A DNA stretch of 20,080 nucleotides from assembly GCA_046261875.1 (NCBI GenBank), contig JBHENW010000113.1:1-20080 (forward strand), given 5' to 3'. The DNA comes from JBHENW01 sp046261875 (lineage in GTDB: Bacteria; Acidobacteriota; Thermoanaerobaculia; UBA5066; Gp7-AA6). The translations under genes were made by a program, and so were the position numbers. Numbering within the stretch: position 1 is the first letter of the stretch; every line of letters begins with the position of its first letter. Shown piece after piece: positions 8,563 to 14,001 of the stretch. The notes beneath the pieces are model-generated. The model ran no database searches, was not told the origin of the DNA, and worked only from the letters and a program-made list of their open reading frames with translations.

Positions 8563-9327
8563 GTGGAAGAACATCATTCGATCCTCTACGAGCCGGTCAA
8601 CCGGCTGCTGATCGCGCTGCTCGGGCCCCCTCCGGTCGAGCGGCTCTCGCCGGCCGCGGCCACCTTCTTCTTCCCCGACGGCGCCCGGGCATGGATCCCG
8701 GACCCGGCGATCATGACCCTGCTCGTCCTGCTGATCCTGGCGGTCGTGTTCCCGCTGGCCGCGCGGCGCTACAGCCGGGACAAGCCGAGCGGAACCCAGA
8801 CTTTCTTCGAGATGATCGTCTCGGGGATCCGTTCGCTCCTCTCGGACATCGTGGGCCACGGAGCGGAAAAGAAGTACCTCTCGATCATCGGCACCTTCGC
8901 CATATTCATCTTCGTCGCGAACATCTTCGGGTTGTTCTTCTTCCTCCAACCCCCGACCGGCGCTCTCTCGACGACCGTGGCGCTGGCGCTCATCTCATTT
9001 GTCTACTTCAACTGGCGGGGGATACGGGAGCAGGGCTTCTTCAAGTACCTCGGGCACTTCATGGGCCCCGTCCTGTGGCTCGCGCCGCTCTTCTTCGTCA
9101 TCGAGATGATCGGGAACTTCGCCCGGATCCTGTCTCTCTCCCTGCGGCTGTTCATGAACATCTTCGGCGAGCACACCGCCACGGGGATCTTCGCGGGCCT
9201 GGCCCCCCTGATCGTGCCCTGGCCGCTCATGGCGCTGGGCGTCTTCACGGCGCTTCTCCAATCTTTCATTTTCGTGACTCTGACGTCGGTGTACATCAGC
9301 CTGGCGACCGCTCACGAGGAGCACTGA
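8563..9327 (+). CDS. atpB: ATP synthase F0 subunit a
   Basis: Stator channel subunit of F-type ATP synthase that passes ions to the rotating c-ring; 254 residues, GTG start at 8563 (MEEHHSILYEPVN). The essential Arg is Arg195 in LSLSLRLFMNIFGEH, and Gln233 in LLQSFIFVTLTSVYISLA matches the conserved helix-5 Gln. FVANIFGLFF and GNFARILSLS are further family landmarks. Five to six membrane helices are visible. The C-terminus ends in an acidic/His tail (AHEEH). It sits between atpI-like and atpE. The F1 genes and atpF are not in this window downstream of atpE, so the operon appears split. Confidence 0.96.
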   Translation: MEEHHSILYEPVNRLLIALLGPPPVERLSPAAATFFFPDGARAWIPDPAIMTLLVLLILAVVFPLAARRYSRDKPSGTQTFFEMIVSGIRSLLSDIVGHGAEKKYLSIIGTFAIFIFVANIFGLFFFLQPPTGALSTTVALALISFVYFNWRGIREQGFFKYLGHFMGPVLWLAPLFFVIEMIGNFARILSLSLRLFMNIFGEHTATGIFAGLAPLIVPWPLMALGVFTALLQSFIFVTLTSVYISLATAHEEH

Positions 9328-9369
9328 AATAGACTCAGCAAACCCGAAAATCGGGAAGGAGAGGTGTGG

Positions 9370-9693
9370 ATGAGTAGAAAGACGGTTTGGATCTTCGCGG
9401 CGGGGCTCCTGCTCGCCGCCCTCCCCGCGCTCGGAGCCCAGGCGGAGCCCGCGGGGGTAGCCGCCGCGTCCACCGTTCGATGGGGAGCCATCGCCGCGGC
9501 GTTCCTGCTCGGCATTGCCGCGGCGGCGGGGGCCATGGCGCAGGGGCGTGCGACCTCGGCCGCCTCCGAGGGCATGTCTCGCAACCCGGGGGCCGCCGGA
9601 GCCATCCGGACGATGACGATCATCGGCTTGGCCCTGATCGAGTCCCTGGTCCTCTACGCGCTGCTGATCGCCTACCTGATCCGTAACCTTTAG
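9370..9693 (+). CDS. atpE: ATP synthase F0 subunit c with N-terminal leader
   Basis: Proteolipid of the rotating c-ring, 107 residues. I chose ATG 9370 because the ribosome site AAGGAGAGG (9356-9364) gives eight bases of spacing, whereas the GTG at 9364 overlaps it. Residues 1-25 (MSRKTVWIFAAGLLLAALPA then LGAQA) look like a cleavable signal peptide; ordinary c subunits are 75-90 residues without one. The two ring helices follow at about 37-58 and 80-103, joined by the polar loop GRATSAASEGMSRNPGA. The ion carboxylate is Glu91 (LIESLVLYALL). Gln58 aligns with the helix-1 Gln of sodium-type rings, with Ser92 and Tyr96 also matching, but the Thr after Ser is Leu93. Ion choice (proton or sodium) is therefore unresolved. 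A small hairpin CCCGA-AAA-TCGGG (9343-9355) lies just before the ribosome site. Confidence 0.93.
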   Translation: MSRKTVWIFAAGLLLAALPALGAQAEPAGVAAASTVRWGAIAAAFLLGIAAAAGAMAQGRATSAASEGMSRNPGAAGAIRTMTIIGLALIESLVLYALLIAYLIRNL

Positions 9694-9709
9694 AAACGAA
9701 TCGGCGTCT

Positions 9710-9742
9710 CCTCCTCGGGCCCTCCTGCAGGGCTCGAGGAGG
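9710..9742 (+). terminator. Strong hairpin after atpE, likely transcription terminator
   Basis: Thirteen-base-pair stem CCTCCTCGGGCCC / GGGCTCGAGGAGG with a seven-base loop and one G-U pair (9718 with 9734), 16 bases past the atpE stop. There is no clean U-tract after it, so it may act with Rho or simply stabilise the 3' end. A second hairpin, TCTGTCC / GGACAGA (9750-9756 and 9765-9771), lies immediately downstream. Together they mark the end of the nuo-kinase-atp unit. Confidence 0.6.
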
Positions 9743-9820
9743 GTGGACCTCTGTCCTCCCGGATGGACAGATTGACCCGTTTCGAGGAAACCCGGGACCC
9801 GGTCTGGACGTAATTATTGA

Positions 9821-9848
9821 GGAACCGGGACGACGTTCCGGAGTCTCA
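9821..9848 (+). promoter_or_regulatory. Putative ECF-type promoter for the sigma/anti-sigma pair
   Basis: GGAACC (9821-9826) resembles the -35 element recognised by many group-4 (ECF) sigma factors. After 17 bases TCTCA (9844-9848) resembles an ECF -10. It lies about 90 bases before the sigma gene, as expected for autoregulation. GGAAC also pairs with GTTCC at 9835-9839. The leader further down holds a TGCCGG/CCGGCA inverted repeat (9877-9882, 9908-9913) and an orphan AACGGAGG (9861-9868) that is not followed by a usable start at normal spacing. Confidence 0.35.
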
Positions 9849-9937
9849 ATTCGTAGATACAACGGAGGTTGAAGGCTGCCGGAATAAAAAGCGGGGAGTC
9901 TGGTACCCCGGCAAGAATATTGCGAAGCATAGAAAGC

Positions 9938-10708
9938 ATGGAAAACCGCGTGCAGACCGAAGTGGAGACCCCGGTCACCGGCGTGAGCTCCTGGGACTTC
10001 GACTCCCAGGTGATGCCGTATCTCGATTCGCTCTACAACACGGCCTATCGGATGACCCGGAGCGCCGAGGACGCCGAGGACCTGGTCCAGGAAACCTACT
10101 TCAAGGCCTACAAGTACTACGACAAGTTCGAAGAGGGCACGAACCTGAAGGCCTGGCTCTTCAAGATCCTGAAGAACACCTTCATCAACAACTATCGGAA
10201 AAAGAAGCTCGAGCCCCGCAGCGTGGACTTCGCCGAGATCGAGGATTCCTTCGAGCGGATCGTCCGCCGGGACAACTCCGACCAGCCGGCCGACCCGGAA
10301 TCCGAGTTCTTCACCGGCCTGCTCGATGACGACGTCAGGAAGGCCCTCGAGTCTCTGCCCTACGACTACCGGATGGTGGTCATCCTGGCCGACCTGGAGG
10401 ACTTTTCCTACAAGGAGATCGCCGAGATCCTGGATTGCCCGGTGGGGACCGTGATGTCCCGGCTTTACCGGGGCCGGAAGCTGCTGGAGAAGGCCCTTCT
10501 CAAGTACGCCCGGCAGCACGGCTACATCCGCGGAGGCGAGCCGACCAAGATGCGGACCCGTCCCAAGCCTCCCGCCGCCTTGCGGCGGAGGAGGGGCGAA
10601 GCCCCCGGGGCGGCCTCGCCGGGACCTTCAAGCCCCTCACGGCGCGAGATTTCGGGCCGAAGGGAGGAATTTCCTCCACCGGACCCCCGTTTTGCTCATC
10701 CGGTTTGA
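9938..10708 (+). CDS. ECF-family (group 4) RNA polymerase sigma factor
   Basis: RpoE-like sigma factor, 256 residues from ATG 9938. Region 2 spans about 25-90 (MPYLDSLYNTAYRMTRSAED, AEDLVQETYFKAYKYYDKFEEG, NLKAWLFKILKNTFINNYRKK). Region 4 spans about 131-185 (ALESLPYDYRMVVILADLED, FSYKEIAEILDCPVGTVMSRLYRGRK), the helix-turn-helix that binds the -35 box. The open frame extends upstream to a TTG at 9869, but that codon touches its only ribosome-like site, so I prefer 9938; its own ribosome site is weak. After residue about 200 there is an odd Arg/Pro/Ser-rich tail of about 57 residues encoded by hairpin-rich DNA. The stop shares a base with the next start (TGATG), so sigma and anti-sigma are translationally coupled. 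The regulon is unknown. Confidence 0.92.
   Translation: MENRVQTEVETPVTGVSSWDFDSQVMPYLDSLYNTAYRMTRSAEDAEDLVQETYFKAYKYYDKFEEGTNLKAWLFKILKNTFINNYRKKKLEPRSVDFAEIEDSFERIVRRDNSDQPADPESEFFTGLLDDDVRKALESLPYDYRMVVILADLEDFSYKEIAEILDCPVGTVMSRLYRGRKLLEKALLKYARQHGYIRGGEPTKMRTRPKPPAALRRRRGEAPGAASPGPSSPSRREISGRREEFPPPDPRFAHPV
10572..10677. repeat. Cluster of hairpins and a palindrome inside the sigma-factor tail
   Basis: Within the 3' end of the sigma gene lie three perfect small inverted repeats. They are CCGCCGC-CTT-GCGGCGG (10572-10588), GGGGC-GAA-GCCCC (10593-10605) and the palindrome GGAGGAA-T-TTCCTCC (10663-10677). This stretch encodes the low-complexity tail that is not part of the sigma fold. It looks like an intergenic repeat element that has been read through, or an mRNA structure that tunes anti-sigma translation. 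The assignment is tentative. Confidence 0.45.
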
Positions 10709-11358
10709 TGAACACCTCCGGAACGATGAATTGCGCCCGCGCCCGGTTTCTCCTTTACGCCTACTGCGACAGGGAACTTTCCTCCAGCGAATCCGACGCC
10801 CTGGCCCGTCATCTCTCGGGCTGTTCGCCGTGCGCCGTCCGGGCCGAGTCCGCGCGCGGCCTCGCCCGGCTGCTACGGTCGCGCCTTGAACGCTCTCCGG
10901 CTCCGGTCCGCCTACGCGAGCGGCTTTATCGCGGCATGCCGCCCCCGGTGGTCCGCCCCCGCTATCCGGCCTTCGTCGCCGCCGCCGGCCTGATCCTGCT
11001 GATCCTCCCGCTCTCCTCCGACGTCCGACCCCGCATCGGAACCCCCGCGAGCCTGAGCGCGGCGAGCATGCTGCCCGCCGGCTCGATGGCGCTTGCCTCG
11101 TCGCGCCCCCTGTCGTACGTCAGCAAGCGCGTGAGCGGCACGTTCGTCTGCATCCTCTGCGAAACCCGCACGGAGGCAGGACTCTGCACCCCCGCCGAGC
11201 CTCGCCATGAACCCGCTTTCTGCGCCGAGAACGGGGAGGTCTGGCGACTCATGAGCGTCGGCACCGAGCTCGCGCAGGATACCGGGCGCACCGCGACCGT
11301 CGAAGGTATCGCCTTTCCGCAGTCCGGGTTCCTTCGCGCCAACCGCGTCGGCTACTAA
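10708..11358 (+). CDS. Membrane zinc-finger anti-sigma factor with Cys-rich outer domain
   Basis: 216-residue partner of the upstream sigma factor, start ATG 10708 overlapping its stop by one base; ATG 10726 is an alternative. The N-terminus carries a zf-HC2/ZAS anti-sigma motif: Cys9, then YCDRELSSSESDALARHLSGC with His35, Cys39 and Cys42 (HxxxCxxC). A membrane helix spans about 86-103 (YPAFVAAAGLILLILPLSS). The outer domain (about 140-216) contains GTFVCILCET, then Cys160, His167, Cys172, and a conserved-looking end (TVEGIAFPQSGFLRANRVGY). This resembles small domains often seen in Acidobacteriota secreted proteins with a beta-rich end. Cys148/151/160/172 could bind metal or sense redox state; that is inference. 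Release of the sigma factor would depend on this sensor. Confidence 0.82.
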   Translation: MNTSGTMNCARARFLLYAYCDRELSSSESDALARHLSGCSPCAVRAESARGLARLLRSRLERSPAPVRLRERLYRGMPPPVVRPRYPAFVAAAGLILLILPLSSDVRPRIGTPASLSAASMLPAGSMALASSRPLSYVSKRVSGTFVCILCETRTEAGLCTPAEPRHEPAFCAENGEVWRLMSVGTELAQDTGRTATVEGIAFPQSGFLRANRVGY

Positions 11359-11542
11359 CGTCGGCTTCACTTGCTCGGGGCCTGCCCTGCGGGCACCGGC
11401 AAGCGGCTCGGGGATCTCCCTCGCCGCCGCCTGGCCCCTCGCTGCGTTCCGCCTCCGCGACGCGAGCCTCCACCCACGTCGGCTTCGCTTGCTCGGCTGC
11501 GCCTCGCTTGCGCTCCGCCTCCCGCGACGCGAGCCTCCACCC
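11358..11542. repeat. Degenerate tandem intergenic repeat, two units
   Basis: The 256-base gap between the anti-sigma gene and the sugar kinase holds two related units. Unit 1 (11358-11475) and unit 2 (11476-11542) both begin ACGTCGGCTTC(A/G)CTTGCTCGG and both end GACGCGAGCCTCCACCC. Unit 2 is about 51 bases shorter. The sequence is GC-rich, without a convincing coding frame. It resembles the REP-like intergenic elements of high-GC genomes. No other gene is seen in this gap. Confidence 0.65.
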
Positions 11543-11573
11543 TCCCTTCGGTCGGGTGACTTCTCGCGTCGCG
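11523..11573 (+). terminator. Long two-tier hairpin, possible terminator of the sigma/anti-sigma unit
   Basis: Perfect 11-base inverted repeat CGCGACGCGAG (11523-11533) / CTCGCGTCGCG (11563-11573). Inside it is a nested CACCC (11538-11542) / GGGTG (11554-11558). The fold is an 11-bp stem, a 4x4 internal loop and a 5-bp stem. The left arm is part of repeat unit 2; only this unit has the matching right arm. There is no U-tract, so intrinsic termination is uncertain. Confidence 0.45.
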
Positions 11574-11599
11574 ACCGGGGTCAGGCCAGAATCTCCAAC

Positions 11600-11605
11600 T
11601 AGAAT
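11600..11605 (+). promoter_or_regulatory. Candidate -10 box for the GHMP kinase gene (near-leaderless)
   Basis: TAGAAT ends ten bases before the ATG at 11615. A start site about seven bases after the box would fall on or next to the ATG, so the transcript would be leaderless or nearly so. This agrees with the lack of a ribosome site. No good -35 box is visible. Confidence 0.4.
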
Positions 11606-11614
11606 CCCGCGGCC

Positions 11615-12619
11615 ATGCCGTCGAATCGCTGTGTTTCCGCGTCCGCTCCCGCGCGCGTGGATCTCGCCGGCGGGACCCTGGACCTCTGGCCCCTCTACGT
11701 CCTCCATCCCGGCTCGGTGACGGTGAACCTCGCGATCAGCCGTCGCGCGGCCTGCCGTCTGCGCCGGAGTGACGGCGGCTACAGGGTTCGTGTACAGGGG
11801 GAGCCGGTGTCCGCGGCGGAGTCCGCTTCGCTGCTCGGAGACCACCGGACCGCCCTCGTCGGGGCGCTCCTCCAGGCGCTCGAGATCGACGAACCCCTCG
11901 AAATCGAGCTTTCGACCGAGGTCCCCTACGGCTCCGGGCTGGGCGGCTCCTCCGCTCTCGTCGTCGCTCTCCTCGGCGCGATCGAGGAGCTCTTCGGACG
12001 GCGAGTCCCCGCCGCTTCCCGGGTCGACTTCGTGCGCGACGTGGAAACCCGCGTCCTCGGGAAGCCCGCCGGGGTTCAGGACTACTACCCGGCCCTGGAG
12101 GGCGGGCTGCACCGCCTGCGATTTGCCGCCGGGCGGACGACGGCCATCCGCTCGGACGTGGATGGGACGCTGTGGCAGCGCCACCTGACGCTCTTCGATA
12201 CCGGAGCCTCCCACTCCTCCGGGATGAACAACTGGGAGATCTTCCAGGCGCGTCTGGACGGGAACCGGGAGGTCGCGAACCGTCTCGAAGAAGTGCGGAT
12301 CGCCGCCGAGGCGATGGAACGCGCCGTCCTGGCCGGCGATCTCGAAGCGATGGGACGCGCGCTCGGGGAGGAGTGGGCCGCGCGGAGGCGTCTCGCCCCC
12401 GTCGTCTCGTCTCCCGGCATCGAGCGGGCGATTGGCGCCGCCACCGACGCCGGGGCCTGGGCAGGCAAGGCCTGCGGCGCCGGGGGAGGCGGCTGCGTCG
12501 TGATCCTTTCGCCCGAGGGACGGACGGCGGGGGTTCGCGAGGCGCTGGGCCGCATTCCGGAGGGGAGCGTTCTGGACGTCCGGCCGGAAGCGCAGGGACT
12601 TCGAGTGGAGGTAGCGTAG
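11615..12619 (+). CDS. GHMP-family sugar kinase (heptose/fucose kinase-like)
   Basis: 334-residue small-molecule kinase of the GHMP family. Motif 1 is SAPARVDLAGGTLDLWPLY (about 9-28), the sugar-recognition form seen in D-glycero-D-manno-heptose 7-phosphate and fucose kinases. Motif 2, the ATP phosphate loop, is PYGSGLGGSSA (104-114). GVQDYYPA with Asp156 parallels the GKQDQYAAA active-site stretch of heptose kinases. Motif 3 is KACGAGGGGC (285-294). It probably phosphorylates a sugar or sugar phosphate, but the substrate cannot be fixed because no heptose pathway partner (isomerase, nucleotidyltransferase) is adjacent. The stop at 12617-12619 is seven bases before the next gene, suggesting an operon with the SDR-like and DUF1697 genes. 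Confidence 0.85.
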   Translation: MPSNRCVSASAPARVDLAGGTLDLWPLYVLHPGSVTVNLAISRRAACRLRRSDGGYRVRVQGEPVSAAESASLLGDHRTALVGALLQALEIDEPLEIELSTEVPYGSGLGGSSALVVALLGAIEELFGRRVPAASRVDFVRDVETRVLGKPAGVQDYYPALEGGLHRLRFAAGRTTAIRSDVDGTLWQRHLTLFDTGASHSSGMNNWEIFQARLDGNREVANRLEEVRIAAEAMERAVLAGDLEAMGRALGEEWAARRRLAPVVSSPGIERAIGAATDAGAWAGKACGAGGGGCVVILSPEGRTAGVREALGRIPEGSVLDVRPEAQGLRVEVA

Positions 12620-12626
12620 CGCGAGG

Positions 12627-13379
12627 ATGAGGATCCTGCCGTTCCTGATCGCTTACGCGATCCTCCTCTCCGCGGCGCTCTACCGGAAGGGACTTCGAGA
12701 CCGGCGGCCTCGGCCCCCTTCCTCCCGGGCGCCGGCCGCCGCCGGGATCCGGGTGCTCATCGTCGGCGCGGCCGGCAGGACCGGCCGGCTCCTCGTCACG
12801 CAGGCGCTCCAGCGGGGCCATGCCGTCACGGCGCTGGTCCGTCGGGGGACGGAGCTTCCCGTGGAGCACGCCCAGCTGCGCGTCGTCGAAGGAGACGTTC
12901 TCGCCCCGGCCTCGCTCGACGAGGCCGTGCGCGGCCAGAACGCGGTCGTTTCCGCGCTGGGCCACAAGAGGTACTTCGGCCCGACGCGGATCCTCTCGGA
13001 GGGCACCCGCAACCTGCTCCGCGCGATGGAGAGCCATGGGGTCCGGCGGCTCGTCTGCATGACGTCGCTCGGCATCGGCGACAGCGCCGGCCGCATGGGG
13101 CTCTACTACACGTTCTTCACGATCCCTTTCGTCCTCCCGTTCTACTTCTGGGACAAGACCCGGCAGGAACAGATCATCGCGGGCAGCTCCGCCGACTGGG
13201 TCGTCGTCCGGCCGGGATTGCTGACGAACGGCCCCCGACGCGGCGCATACCGCCACGGCTCCGGCGTGGGCAGCTTTCTCTGGACCGTGCGGATCTCCCG
13301 AGCCGACGTCGCGGACTTCATGCTGAATCAGGTAACGGATGACGGCTACCTGGGCGCCACTCCGGGAGTGAGCTGGTAG
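12627..13379 (+). CDS. NAD(P)-binding atypical SDR/NmrA-like protein, N-terminal membrane helix
   Basis: 250-residue protein. Residues 1-19 (MRILPFLIAYAILLSAALY) form a likely membrane anchor, followed by a basic Pro-rich linker. The Rossmann domain starts at IRVLIVGAAGRTG (41-54, motif GxxGxxG at 48-54). It continues with a typical NAD(P)H-binding layout: GHAVTALVRR, VVEGDVL, AVVSALGH, VRRLVCMTSLGIG and ADWVVVRPGLLTNG. There is no classic YxxxK catalytic pair in the expected place, so it may be an epimerase-like or NmrA-like binding protein. The ATG at 12627 is directly preceded by GAGG with almost no spacing; a start at Val43 would remove the membrane helix, so the N-terminus is the least certain part. 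Confidence 0.8.
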   Translation: MRILPFLIAYAILLSAALYRKGLRDRRPRPPSSRAPAAAGIRVLIVGAAGRTGRLLVTQALQRGHAVTALVRRGTELPVEHAQLRVVEGDVLAPASLDEAVRGQNAVVSALGHKRYFGPTRILSEGTRNLLRAMESHGVRRLVCMTSLGIGDSAGRMGLYYTFFTIPFVLPFYFWDKTRQEQIIAGSSADWVVVRPGLLTNGPRRGAYRHGSGVGSFLWTVRISRADVADFMLNQVTDDGYLGATPGVSW

Positions 13380-13393
13380 CGGAGAGCTCGCCG

Positions 13394-13921
13394 ATGGCGC
13401 TCGTCGTCTTTCTGCGCGGCGTCAACGTCGGGAGGAACAAGCGCTTTCAGCCGGCGGCCCTCGCCCGGGAGCTCCCTTTCGAGGCGGTCAACGTCGGGGC
13501 CGCGGGGACCCTCGTCGTCCGGAAGGCCGTCTCGCCCGCCGCGCTCCGGAGCGAGATACTCCAGCGGCTCCCGTTCGAGGCGGAGGTCATGGTCTGTCGC
13601 GCCAGCGAGGTCGTCGCCCTGGCCCGCGAGCCGGTCTTCGCGGACGCCGCAACGCCGGAAGACGCGCAGCGCTTCGTCAGCGTCCTCGCCCGGAAGCCGC
13701 GCGCCATCCCGACGCTCCCCATCGCGGCGCCGGCCGGCAAGGTCTGGGAGGTCCGCATCGTCGGCGTGTCCGGCCCCTTCGCGCTCAGCTTCTGGCGGCA
13801 CCTCGGCGATCGGGTGCTCTATCCCAACGAGGTCGTCGAGAAGGCCTTCGGCGCGCCGGCGACGACGCGCAACTGGAACACGATCCGCAAGGTCTGCGCG
13901 GTCCTGGCGAAGAAGCCCTGA
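13394..13921 (+). CDS. DUF1697 family protein
   Basis: 175-residue protein of unknown function, ATG 13394 with GGAGAG (13381-13386) at good spacing, 14 bases after the SDR-like gene. The family signature is clear: MALVVFLRGVNVGRNKRF at the start, VNVGAAGTLVVRK (usually 'NVxxYIQSGNVVF'), and the C-terminal TTRNWNTIRKV. Length is typical (about 170-180). No catalytic residues are known for the family. Its last 74 bases recur, diverged and broken, downstream of the isocitrate lyase gene, so this gene marks the left border of the glyoxylate cassette. Confidence 0.88.
   Translation: MALVVFLRGVNVGRNKRFQPAALARELPFEAVNVGAAGTLVVRKAVSPAALRSEILQRLPFEAEVMVCRASEVVALAREPVFADAATPEDAQRFVSVLARKPRAIPTLPIAAPAGKVWEVRIVGVSGPFALSFWRHLGDRVLYPNEVVEKAFGAPATTRNWNTIRKVCAVLAKKP
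13848..13921 (+). repeat. Left copy of a diverged direct repeat flanking the glyoxylate genes
   Basis: The 3' end of the DUF1697 gene, from TCGGCGCGCCGGCGACGACG to the stop. It matches 18263-18335 with about six substitutions, one single-base deletion and a different stop codon (TGA here, TAG there). The first 20 bases are identical. The two copies bracket aceB and aceA. Confidence 0.8.
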
Positions 13922-13944
13922 CCGCGCGCGCGGGGCAGCGATGC

Positions 13945-13950
13945 TAGACT
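13945..13950 (+). promoter_or_regulatory. Candidate -10 box for aceB
   Basis: TAGACT lies 51 bases before the preferred aceB start in the 80-base gap after DUF1697. It resembles the TAGAAT before the GHMP kinase gene. No clear -35 partner is visible at 16-18 bases, so this is a weak call. Confidence 0.3.
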
Positions 13951-14001
13951 GCGGCGCTCGCACAGGCCGTGTGCCGGCTCGACCTCGCCGGGAGACTCCT
14001 C

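Noticed and set aside
9869..9937. TTG-start extension of the sigma factor
   Set aside because: The TTG directly abuts AACGGAGG with no spacing, and the added residues do not match the sigma fold.
11358..11542. Considered a CRISPR array
   Set aside because: Only two unequal units with internal similarity, no regular spacers and no cas genes.
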